From positions 1 through 64,000 of the forward strand of contig JAEUHI010000003.1 in assembly GCA_016795385.1 (NCBI GenBank): 64,000 nucleotides of DNA. The letters run 5' to 3'. A model generated the notes under the pieces. That model was not told where the DNA came from. It searched no databases and saw only the letters and a program-made list of their open reading frames with translations. This document shows, piece by piece, positions 9,349 through 17,026 of this stretch. Numbering within the stretch: position 1 is the stretch's first letter; every line of letters begins with the position of its first letter. The stretch comes from Verrucomicrobiales bacterium. GTDB lineage: Bacteria > Verrucomicrobiota > Verrucomicrobiia > Verrucomicrobiales > DEV007. Made by a program: the position numbers and the translations under genes.

Positions 9349-9550
9349 CGGGAATCGGGGTCGGGGAACCACTTTTGAAATTCCGCCGTGCTCGAGTCCG
9401 TCGGACGCCTTCCCTCCGGCGCACGAGCGGCGGCGACCCGGTCCGAGGTCCGGGAGGAAGTGATCGCGCTGGATCCAGTGCGAAGTATTCGGCCTGCAAT
9501 GGGGGCGTCCGCGTCGCCACGCTCCGACCGGCGGAATGACATTCCGCCCC
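9349..9550. repeat. Dispersed repeat, copy 2
   Basis: Second copy of the element at 8547-8730, in the same orientation and about 18 bp longer. It directly follows the 138 bp tandem array. A further left-end fragment (GGGTCAGGGAAACGACTT) occurs at about 9732, just before the potassium channel gene. Confidence 0.7.
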
Positions 9551-9829
9551 CACCCCACCCCGGACCACGGCCCGCCGGGGGATCATCAACTTTTTGCCAT
9601 TCCTCTTTTTTGCCCTGGTCACGTTTCAGCGAGCGTGTCCTGGGCTGATGAGAGGGGAAGGGCAGAAAGAGTGCCTGCCTTCCTTTTTACCGGAGAGGGA
9701 GCGGTCCTGGATTCTTGAATTCGGGAAGCCGGGTCAGGGAAACGACTTTGTTTCCCAATCCGCCCGGGAGAAGCCCCGGTCACCTCTCCATTTGCGCAGC
9801 TCCCCTTCCCGCCCCATCGTTGCGCTTTC
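9551..9829. other. Intergenic region upstream of the potassium channel gene
   Basis: About 280 bases with a left-end fragment of the dispersed repeat near 9732 and no recognisable gene. The promoter of the channel gene is expected here but was not identified. Confidence 0.4.
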
Positions 9830-11560
9830 ATGAAAGGCCTCATCTCCGTCGTCACCGCCATCCTGCAGGACGGTGCCAGCCGTGGCAATCTCAAGTCGCT
9901 GCTGCGCCTCCTCGCGGTGCTGCTGGGGCTGGTCGTGCTCTACAGCGTGCTCTTCCACGTGATCATGATCTACGAGGGCGAGGAGCATTCGTGGCTGACA
10001 GGCGTCTACTGGACGATGACGGTGATGTCGACGCTGGGCTTCGGCGACATCACCTTCCACAGCGACCTGGGCCGCGCGTATTCGATCGTGGTGCTCGTCA
10101 CGGGCGTGGTCTACCTGCTGGTGCTGCTCCCTTTCACCTTCATCGAGTTTTTCTACGCCCCCTGGATGCGGGCGCAGGCGGAAGCGCGTGCGCCGCGGGA
10201 ACTGCCGCGGGATTGCGTGGATCACGTGGTGCTCACCTGCCACGATGCGGTGGCCTCGGCCCTGATCCCGATGCTGGAGAAATACGGCCACCCCTACGTC
10301 GTGCTGTGTCCGACCGTGGCGGAGGCCCTCGCCCTCAACGAGCGGGGGATCAAGTCGGCGGTGGGTGATCTCGACGATCCGGAGACCTATCGGAGAATGC
10401 GCATCGAACAAGCGGCGATGCTGGTGACGACGCGCGACGACATGGTCAACGCGAACGTCACCTTCACGGCCCGCGAGCTGGCCCCGCATCTGCCCATCGT
10501 GGCCTCGGCGGGCTCGAACGCCTCGCGCGACGTGCTGGAGCTGGCGGGCGCCACCTTCGTGCTGCGGCTCGAAGAGATGATGGGCCAGACCCTCGCGCGC
10601 CGCATCAGCATCCGCGATTCCGACGCGCATCTCATCGGTCATCTCGGCGACCTCCACATCGCCGAAGCCTCGGCCGCCGGCACCCCGCTCGTGGGACAGA
10701 CCCTGCGCCACAGCCAGATCCGCTCGCGCACCGGCGTGAACGTGATCGGCACCTGGAATCACGGGACACTCGCCTTCGCCAATCCGGACCAGACGATCAC
10801 CGAAAACACGCTCTTTCTCCTCGCCGGCACGAAAGGACAGCTGGCCACCTTCAATGCGACCTTCACGACGACGGCGAGTTCCAAACCCCGCGTCCTCATC
10901 GTCGGAGGTGGACGGGTCGGCCGGGCGACCTACCGCCATTTGAAGGAACTCGATCTCTGCTGCGTCTCCATCATCGAGCGCAATCCCGATCGGGTCGCGA
11001 AGATCCCCGAAGCGATCATCGGCGACGCCACGGAGATGGAGGTGCTGAAACAAGCCTCCGCCCGCGAGGCCACCACCGTGATCATCACGACGCACGACGA
11101 CGACACGAACGTGGCCCTGACGATCTTTTTCCGCCGCCTCCGGAGCAGCTTCCAGATCCTCACGCGCTCGACCCTCGATCGCAACGTCGCGACCATGCTC
11201 CGCGCCGGGGCTGATCTCGTGCTCTCTTATGCGGCAATGGGATCGAACATGATCCTCAATGTGCTTCGCGGATCCGATCACCTCCTCCTCGCGGAAGGGG
11301 TCAACATTTTCCCCGCGAAGATTCCGCCCTCGATGGCAGGTAAACTCGTCGCGGATCTCGAAGTGCGCTCGCAGACGGGCTGCAGCATCATTGCGGTGGA
11401 AAGCGAAGGACACCGCACCGACAACCCGGGGCCCGACTTCCGGCTGCCTCTCACAGGCCGTATTTTCCTGATCGGTGATCTCGAGGCGGAAGACCGTTTC
11501 CTGAAGATGTTCAAACCCGATCTCTCGACCGCCAAAAGGAAACCTCCCCGGAAGTTGTAG
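9830..11560 (+). CDS. Potassium channel protein with two RCK (TrkA-N/TrkA-C) units
   Basis: 576 residues. One membrane helix (about 24-47), a pore loop with selectivity filter TLGFGD (68-73; plant and bacterial channels often use T-x-GFGD) and a second helix (about 86-108) form a 2TM pore. Behind it are two cytoplasmic RCK units: TrkA_N at about 120-240 with TrkA_C at about 245-345, then TrkA_N at about 352-470 with TrkA_C to about 560. The second Rossmann fold has GGGRVGRATY, the nucleotide-binding glycine motif. The first (VVLTCHDAVASALI) lacks it, so it may be structural. The protein should gate K+ flux across the inner membrane. The gene stands alone and converges with the next one. Confidence 0.88.
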   Translation: MKGLISVVTAILQDGASRGNLKSLLRLLAVLLGLVVLYSVLFHVIMIYEGEEHSWLTGVYWTMTVMSTLGFGDITFHSDLGRAYSIVVLVTGVVYLLVLLPFTFIEFFYAPWMRAQAEARAPRELPRDCVDHVVLTCHDAVASALIPMLEKYGHPYVVLCPTVAEALALNERGIKSAVGDLDDPETYRRMRIEQAAMLVTTRDDMVNANVTFTARELAPHLPIVASAGSNASRDVLELAGATFVLRLEEMMGQTLARRISIRDSDAHLIGHLGDLHIAEASAAGTPLVGQTLRHSQIRSRTGVNVIGTWNHGTLAFANPDQTITENTLFLLAGTKGQLATFNATFTTTASSKPRVLIVGGGRVGRATYRHLKELDLCCVSIIERNPDRVAKIPEAIIGDATEMEVLKQASAREATTVIITTHDDDTNVALTIFFRRLRSSFQILTRSTLDRNVATMLRAGADLVLSYAAMGSNMILNVLRGSDHLLLAEGVNIFPAKIPPSMAGKLVADLEVRSQTGCSIIAVESEGHRTDNPGPDFRLPLTGRIFLIGDLEAEDRFLKMFKPDLSTAKRKPPRKL

Positions 11561-11575
11561 GAGCCATGTGGCGCC

Positions 11576-12439
11576 TCATCGCTCGATCCGCACCGGAATA
11601 CCGGCGGTGAGTTCATCGGGGATGTCGGGCGAGGTCTGATCAAACTCGAGACCGCGCAGCCAATCGCGGGTGCGGTGGAAATGCGCGGTGGTGCGATCGA
11701 TCTCCGTGCCCAGATCATCGGGATCACGTCGTGTCACGAGGTCGGCTTGGATGAGACGCACCGCATCAAAGAGCCGCTCGATTTCCGCACCGGTCAGGGC
11801 AAGATCGGATTCCGCCTTGCGGACATGCTCGAGGTGACGTTCAAGCCCCGAGAGGCGGCTGCGCTTGGACTGGAGAAGCCGCTCGGTGCCACCGGCCTCG
11901 GCCGCATCCCCACGATCCAAGGCGGTGCGGGCGCGGACCTCGAGAGCCTCCACCTCCGCCTTTGCCTCGGCGATCTCTTGTTCGATCGCGGACGATTGTT
12001 CTTTCTCGCAGAAACGATCCAAGGTCTCGCGGGTGAGGAGCAATCGGAGGTAGGTCCACGCGAGCTGTCCAAGCCGCCCGGCGTGCGGGCTCTCCCCTCC
12101 CCCGGAGCTCGCGCGCACGTCCTCGACGGCACGGGCGAGTTCATCATAGGCCTTCTTCCCGGCTGAGGAGAGCTGCCGGTAAACCTTGGCCCGCTCTTCA
12201 TCGAATTTCGCCATCGAGGCGGCCGATGCGGCGACATCGGAGGCTTCGTCACGACGCTCCGCCCAACGGCGGAACCATCGCAGGTCCGGCAGAAAGATCC
12301 AACCGAGCGCATAAGCCGCCCCCGCCGCGATCATCCCCGGCACATTGGCCGAGGCCAACCCGATCCCGAGCGTCAAGAGCGCGAGCCACGCGTGGTGCGG
12401 GCTGCGGAAGAAGGCGGCGAACTGTTGCGGAGCGGTCAT
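11576..12439 (-). CDS. Membrane-anchored coiled-coil protein, possibly XpaC-like
   Basis: 287 residues of unrecognised function. Two adjacent membrane helices near the N-terminus (about 16-34 and 35-50) are followed by a long, charged, mostly helical cytoplasmic part with coiled-coil character (about 60-230). It lies 22 bp downstream of the substrate-binding/OmpA fusion gene on the same strand, so they form an operon. In other bacteria such fusions sit beside XpaC-type (Halogen_Hydrol) and TelA-like proteins. The size and the paired N-terminal helices would fit XpaC, but no diagnostic motif is visible and no TelA gene is nearby. The family assignment is tentative. Confidence 0.6.
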   Translation of the reverse strand: MTAPQQFAAFFRSPHHAWLALLTLGIGLASANVPGMIAAGAAYALGWIFLPDLRWFRRWAERRDEASDVAASAASMAKFDEERAKVYRQLSSAGKKAYDELARAVEDVRASSGGGESPHAGRLGQLAWTYLRLLLTRETLDRFCEKEQSSAIEQEIAEAKAEVEALEVRARTALDRGDAAEAGGTERLLQSKRSRLSGLERHLEHVRKAESDLALTGAEIERLFDAVRLIQADLVTRRDPDDLGTEIDRTTAHFHRTRDWLRGLEFDQTSPDIPDELTAGIPVRIER

Positions 12440-12461
12440 GTGGGGTCGGACCCGGCCTGGA

Positions 12462-14129
12462 TCATTCGAGCGTGAACCACTGCACCTCCACCCTTCGGTT
12501 GAGATCCGAATCTTTTCCAGCAGGCTCCTCCCAGCCGCGACCCACCGTCTCGATCCGGGTGGGATCGAGACCGGCGTGGAGCAGCAACAGTTGGGCCTTC
12601 ACCTCATCGGCGCGCTTCGTCGAGAGCTCGATCGCTTTGAGGGCGAGGCTGCGGACAAGGGTCTCTCCACCCTGCTGGCGGAATTCCTCCCGTCTCGCAT
12701 CATCGACGTGCCCTCTCAGCAGCACGACCGATCCCGGACTGACGCCGAGAAGGCGGTTCACGTCGCCGAGGAGGCGGGTGTTCTCGGGATTCGCCATGTC
12801 GAGGCGATGATCATTGGGCAGGAAAAAGAAGCGGATGTCGCGGGTCAGCAAGGGATCGGCTTCGAGCGGCTCCTGCTGGCTCGTCTTCACCGGCTCGATC
12901 GACGCGACTTGTCCGGCAAGGCGTCCCGACGTTTCGATCGCCGCGAGGGCCTTCAAATCGGCGAAGTAACTCGAGTCCACCGGGCGGGGAAGCAGCTCGG
13001 CGCCATAAGCGAGGTTCGCCGACTGGAAGACCGAGGCAAACGATCCCGCCTCGCCGATGCCGCCGCGGAAAAACGAGAGATTCTCCGGCAGATTGCTGAG
13101 GTGGACACGCGAGAGTTCCTCCGTTGCGTCGGCCTCACTCCATTCGTAGGCGGCGAAGGCTTTGGCGAGAGCAGCGGCGTGGGCCTCGGGATTCGCGCGG
13201 ATCTCCTGATTCTTCAGCAGGGTTCCCTCGACGATCTTCTCCACGATCTGCGGCTGCTCCGTGGCAAAGGCTTTGTTGAAAAGGAGCACATCGGCCACCA
13301 CGAGCAGGTTCCGGTTGTCGACCAACTGATGTGCCTTGCCTCCGGAAGCCTCCACGATCTCCGTCGTTTTGGGAGCCCACGTCACACAGCCGGCGATGAG
13401 ATCGCCACCGCTTTCGAGTTCGGCGAGGAAGGCATCGCCCGCTTCGAAGGCGTCTTCGAGGAAGACGAGATTGATTGCGGCGGCGTCGGGTGACACATCG
13501 ATCCCATCGAGCCTCTGCACCGGCAGACCGGCCTCCTGGGCGAGGTAGCGGATGAAAAATTCCGCTTCGCTGAAAGGAGCCGTCGCCACGATCCTTCCTT
13601 TGAGATCATTGATCCGGCGGATCTCTTTCTTCACGATGATTCCCGTCGCCCCGCGCGACCAGGCGATCTGCATCGGCACGCTCGCCTGCCATTGACGGCC
13701 GTAATTCGCCAACACATCGACCGTCGTCGCGGTCGCGGCGATGCGTCCCTGCTGCAGATCGTCCCAACTATCTTCCTCACTCAGGGTGATCTTCAGTTTG
13801 AAGCCGCCGTTTTTCGTGAACCACGAGTCGGCATTGGGTTCGAGTCCGTTGTTGGCGAGGATGATGCCGGCATAACCGGCGTACTCGGAGAGATTCAACA
13901 CCACGGTATCCCCGGCCATGCGGAAAGGCTGCGCCGCCCCCAGCTTCGGAGCCGGACCGGGAACGACGAAGTCGAGTGCCTCGGTCACATTCTCCTCCTT
14001 CACCTCCGCCACCGCTGTCGTGGCTGGATCGGACGAGGCAGTGGGAGCGTGATTCAGCCAACGATAAATGCCAAAGGCGGCGAGGGCGATCACGAGGAGG
14101 GTGAAGATGACTTTTCCGAACTTGGTCAT
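12462..14129 (-). CDS. Substrate-binding protein fused to an OmpA peptidoglycan-binding domain
   Basis: 555 residues. After an N-terminal membrane anchor (about 6-23) comes a periplasmic binding fold of the phosphate/NMT1 type (about 70-400), with blocks such as NDLKGRIVATAPFSEAEFFI. A C-terminal OmpA-like domain (about 430-555) ends in GWEEPAGKDSDLNRRVEVQW; the final NRRVEV segment is the OmpA signature that contacts peptidoglycan. Databases usually label this architecture phosphate ABC transporter substrate-binding/OmpA family protein. There are no ABC permease or ATPase genes nearby, so a transport role is doubtful and sensing or scaffold work at the cell wall is possible. It is first in a two-gene operon. 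Confidence 0.82.
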   Translation of the reverse strand: MTKFGKVIFTLLVIALAAFGIYRWLNHAPTASSDPATTAVAEVKEENVTEALDFVVPGPAPKLGAAQPFRMAGDTVVLNLSEYAGYAGIILANNGLEPNADSWFTKNGGFKLKITLSEEDSWDDLQQGRIAATATTVDVLANYGRQWQASVPMQIAWSRGATGIIVKKEIRRINDLKGRIVATAPFSEAEFFIRYLAQEAGLPVQRLDGIDVSPDAAAINLVFLEDAFEAGDAFLAELESGGDLIAGCVTWAPKTTEIVEASGGKAHQLVDNRNLLVVADVLLFNKAFATEQPQIVEKIVEGTLLKNQEIRANPEAHAAALAKAFAAYEWSEADATEELSRVHLSNLPENLSFFRGGIGEAGSFASVFQSANLAYGAELLPRPVDSSYFADLKALAAIETSGRLAGQVASIEPVKTSQQEPLEADPLLTRDIRFFFLPNDHRLDMANPENTRLLGDVNRLLGVSPGSVVLLRGHVDDARREEFRQQGGETLVRSLALKAIELSTKRADEVKAQLLLLHAGLDPTRIETVGRGWEEPAGKDSDLNRRVEVQWFTLE

Positions 14130-14261
14130 GCCGGGATCATAGTCAGATCACGCCCGCTGGCGATTCCAAAGCGTCACTATTTTTGTCAGGCGGGATTTTC
14201 CGGGCAGGACTTTCGTCCTATTTGCGACTTAAGATTCCGTGCGATCCGTCTCCATTGCATC

Positions 14262-15809
14262 ATGAATCCGAGCCGCCTTGTCCGACTGCTTCTTTGCCAA
14301 CTCTGCCTCGTGCCTTCGCTGCAGGCGGACGACGACGAGTCCGCCCATGTTTCACCGGACGGACGATTCCGCTTCGAAGCGTTCTCCGTGGAGGACTACG
14401 ACGCCGGCAAAAGACCGGCCTTCGGGATCATCGAGGTTTCCACCGGCAAACTGGTGAGCGATCCCAACGAGGAACTCGGTGATCCCTCGCGTCCGGAAGA
14501 AACGATTTCCTGGGCACCCGACTCGCTCGCTTACGCCCTCACGAGCCGTGTCGGCACGCGCCATCTCGACACCTTTCTCTACCGCTGGGATGGCACGTCT
14601 TTCGTCCGGGCCCCATGGGAGGGTGACGGCACCCTCGAGAGCGCGGCCGACCGAGTCATGGACCAGGATATCATCGCCCTCGGCCTTCCCGCCGAGTCCA
14701 CTCTCGGACAATGCATCCGCGGCGACGACCTCGTCGAACGATGGATCTCCCCTTCCCGCCTCATTCTGACCTGTATCCTCGAATACTCCGCCGGCACCGA
14801 AGAGCGCAGCGCGATCGCCCGCGGTGAGTCACGCGCCATCGTGACGTGGGACGAAGCCTCACAAAGCTACCAAATCGAGCGGGAGCTCGACATCGCCCCG
14901 CCCCGCGTCGCCGATCTCGGTGAAGATGCGCCTTTTGAGGTCACCCAAAGCGATCTTCCCGGGGACGATCCGACCGCCAAAACCATCGTCGTCCGCCATC
15001 GCAAAAGCGGCGAGACAAAATCCTTCGAAGCCGAAAACTGGATGACGTCGCCCTACCTGAGGGTCGAAGCCAACGACTGGCCGCAGATCGAATTGGTCAG
15101 CCGCGGTCCGGCGGATTTCGTCTGGCACCGGCTCTATCGGTTCATGGACGGTGCCTATCGCTGCTACCGCATCGAGGAATTCACCCGTCATGCCTCGCAA
15201 GCCCCGGAGGGAGCGCCCGTCATCGAATTCGGGCCGGACTACTCCCTTTACCTGATCCGCAGCCGCCTTTTCCGCGACGGTGATCCCAAGACCTTTGAAT
15301 CCTTCCAAACCGAATCCCTCTCGCCCGATGGGAAATGGAAGACCGTCGCCACCTTCACCCCGCAATACCTGCAACGGGTCGAAGTGGTCGATGCCAAAGG
15401 GGCAACCGAGGCCCACGTGATCTACGATTTCGACAATGGTGATGGGTGGGTCGATGCGATCTGCGAGACCGTCTGGCGGCCGGATAGCGCGGCCTTCGCC
15501 TTTTATCTCCAGGAGGGCCCGCGCGTCAGTTCAACCCTCTTGTATCACCGATCCGACAGGGTTTGGTCGGAGGCGGCGATGCCGGAGATCGATTATTCCT
15601 TCCTCCAACCGGCCATCGACAGCGGCGCGACCTGGGGCCATCAACACGAGCGCCCGCTCTGGTGGCGGAACGATGGCGAACTGATGCTGGAACTCTCGGG
15701 CTTTTTCAAAGGCGAAGACGGGATCGATTATCTCGCCCACTCCCTGCTGCGCTGGGATGAGAAGGGCGAACCAGCCGGTTCTGAATCATTTTCCCTTGGC
15801 CGGGATTGA
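14262..15809 (+). CDS. Secreted protein of unknown function, beta-propeller-like
   Basis: 515 residues from the ATG at 14262, which is followed by a short signal peptide (to about Ala22, SLQADDD). The frame is open for 190 codons upstream, antisense to the neighbouring gene, without plausible content. The mature part is rich in short beta-strand units with blocks such as SPDGRFRF, SWAPDSLAYA, LSPDGKWK and WRPDSAAFAF. These resemble the D/N-P-D-G strands of PD40/TolB propellers. No catalytic motif was recognised. It is probably periplasmic. The next gene begins 24 bp downstream, so the two may be co-transcribed. Confidence 0.7.
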   Translation: MNPSRLVRLLLCQLCLVPSLQADDDESAHVSPDGRFRFEAFSVEDYDAGKRPAFGIIEVSTGKLVSDPNEELGDPSRPEETISWAPDSLAYALTSRVGTRHLDTFLYRWDGTSFVRAPWEGDGTLESAADRVMDQDIIALGLPAESTLGQCIRGDDLVERWISPSRLILTCILEYSAGTEERSAIARGESRAIVTWDEASQSYQIERELDIAPPRVADLGEDAPFEVTQSDLPGDDPTAKTIVVRHRKSGETKSFEAENWMTSPYLRVEANDWPQIELVSRGPADFVWHRLYRFMDGAYRCYRIEEFTRHASQAPEGAPVIEFGPDYSLYLIRSRLFRDGDPKTFESFQTESLSPDGKWKTVATFTPQYLQRVEVVDAKGATEAHVIYDFDNGDGWVDAICETVWRPDSAAFAFYLQEGPRVSSTLLYHRSDRVWSEAAMPEIDYSFLQPAIDSGATWGHQHERPLWWRNDGELMLELSGFFKGEDGIDYLAHSLLRWDEKGEPAGSESFSLGRD

Positions 15810-15833
15810 GCGGGGCGCGAGAGTGAGGCCAAG

Positions 15834-16517
15834 TTGAAACTCGAGGACCTCATCGCCAAACGACTCGGTGTCGGCACGCGCGGCGCACGCGCTCTCATCC
15901 TCGGCGGACGTGTCGCGGTGGCCGGGGAGATCGCCGTCGACCATCGCCGCGAAATCTCGCGCTTCGACGAGGTCCTTTGCGAGGGAGCCGTCGTGCAGGC
16001 AGCCATGAAGCGGCTCCACCTGATGCTCCACAAGCCCGCCGGCATCCTCAGCGCCACGAGCGATCCGGTGCACCGCACCGTGCTGGACCTCATCGATCAT
16101 CCTGACAAAGACACCCTGCACCTCGCGGGGCGTCTCGATCGCAGCTCCACCGGGCTCGTCCTCCTCACCAACGACGGCCGCTGGTCGGAGGCGCTCTCGG
16201 ATCCGGCGACGAAGGTGGAGAAGGTCTATCTCGTCGGCACCGACCGCCCCATCCCCGTGGAAGCGGTGGAGCGTTTCGCCGAGGGCTTTTGGTTCGCCAC
16301 GGAAGGTCTCACGACCCGGCCCGCCCATCTCGAGATCCTGGAAGAATGCCTCGCCCGTGTCACGCTCGTCGAGGGGCGCTACCACCAGATCAAACGCATG
16401 TTTCACCGGATCGATGGGATCCGCCTCACTTCGCTCCATCGCGTGCGCATCGGTCCCCACGAACTGCCCGGGGATCTTGCGGCTGGACAATGGCGCGTCA
16501 TCGCGGGAATCGATTGA
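15834..16517 (+). CDS. rsuA: 16S rRNA pseudouridine synthase (RsuA/RluB family)
   Basis: 227 residues starting at a TTG (15834). That start gives a complete N-terminal S4 RNA-binding domain (about 1-55, LEDLIAKRLGVGTRGARALI). The catalytic domain has LMLHKPAGILS and the catalytic-Asp motif AGRLDRSSTGLVLLTNDG, and ends with the RYHQIKRMF block typical of RsuA/RluB/RluE. The enzyme isomerises a uridine in rRNA; S4-containing short members are most often RsuA (U516 of 16S), although RluB cannot be excluded. A GTGAGG stretch about 8 bp upstream could serve as the ribosome binding site. Confidence 0.88.
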   Translation: MKLEDLIAKRLGVGTRGARALILGGRVAVAGEIAVDHRREISRFDEVLCEGAVVQAAMKRLHLMLHKPAGILSATSDPVHRTVLDLIDHPDKDTLHLAGRLDRSSTGLVLLTNDGRWSEALSDPATKVEKVYLVGTDRPIPVEAVERFAEGFWFATEGLTTRPAHLEILEECLARVTLVEGRYHQIKRMFHRIDGIRLTSLHRVRIGPHELPGDLAAGQWRVIAGID

Positions 16518-16552
16518 CCTTCCCGCGATCCATCCTAAGCGTATCCTCCACC

Positions 16553-16924
16553 ATGAAAAACCTCGCTTTCCTCTGCTCCGCCCTGCTCATCATCACCGGT
16601 CTCGTCGGATATTTCGCATGGGAGGCGATCGGGGCGACCAAACAATCCGTCACCGCGATGATCCCCGCTTTCGTCGGGATCCCGATGCTGATCGGTGCGA
16701 TCATCGCCCTGAAGAAAAACATGCTCGGCATGCACATCGCCGTCACCTTCTCGCTCCTCGGCACCCTCGCCGGTCTCGGACGCCTCGTCCCCGGGCTGAT
16801 CAAAGGCACCGTCAACTTCGCCGACGCCGCTCCGAAGCTGATCCTCGTGATGACGGTCATTTGTCTCTTCTTCACCGTCATGGCCGTGCGTTCCTTCATC
16901 GCCGCCCGACGGGCCCGCGGCTGA
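16553..16924 (+). CDS. Small four-helix membrane protein, unknown function
   Basis: 123 residues from the ATG at 16553. Four hydrophobic segments (about 4-24, 38-55, 61-82 and 95-114) indicate an inner-membrane protein with short loops. The ends KKNMLGMH and ARRARG are positively charged, which fits cytoplasmic faces. Not recognised as a named family. It lies 35 bp after the pseudouridine synthase gene and ahead of the iron-uptake locus, with no functional link visible. Confidence 0.7.
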   Translation: MKNLAFLCSALLIITGLVGYFAWEAIGATKQSVTAMIPAFVGIPMLIGAIIALKKNMLGMHIAVTFSLLGTLAGLGRLVPGLIKGTVNFADAAPKLILVMTVICLFFTVMAVRSFIAARRARG

Positions 16925-16988
16925 TCGGGCCCGACTGAACCGGCGCATTCTTGCCCCCTATTCGCGCAAAAATGCCACGATTTCGGCT

Positions 16989-17013
16989 TGATAATGAGAC
17001 TGTCTATCATTAA
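16989..17013 (+). promoter_or_regulatory. Fur-box-like operator upstream of the TonB-dependent receptor
   Basis: The stretch holds AATGAGACTGTCTATCATT (16993-17011), which resembles known Fur boxes of the AATGA-N9-TCATT type and is embedded in GATAATGA...TATCATTA. It lies 14-38 bp upstream of the ATG at 17027. An alternative in-frame ATG at 16994 would fall inside the site, which supports 17027 as the true start. Iron-dependent repression of the receptor, and perhaps of the whole Ton locus, is inferred. Confidence 0.6.
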
Positions 17014-17026
17014 GACTCCCTCATAC

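Noticed and set aside
8871..9542. Overlapping open frames of 83-222 codons in the repeat region
   Set aside because: They only translate the 138 bp and 10 bp repeats, have no conserved start and are open on both strands. Treated as non-coding.
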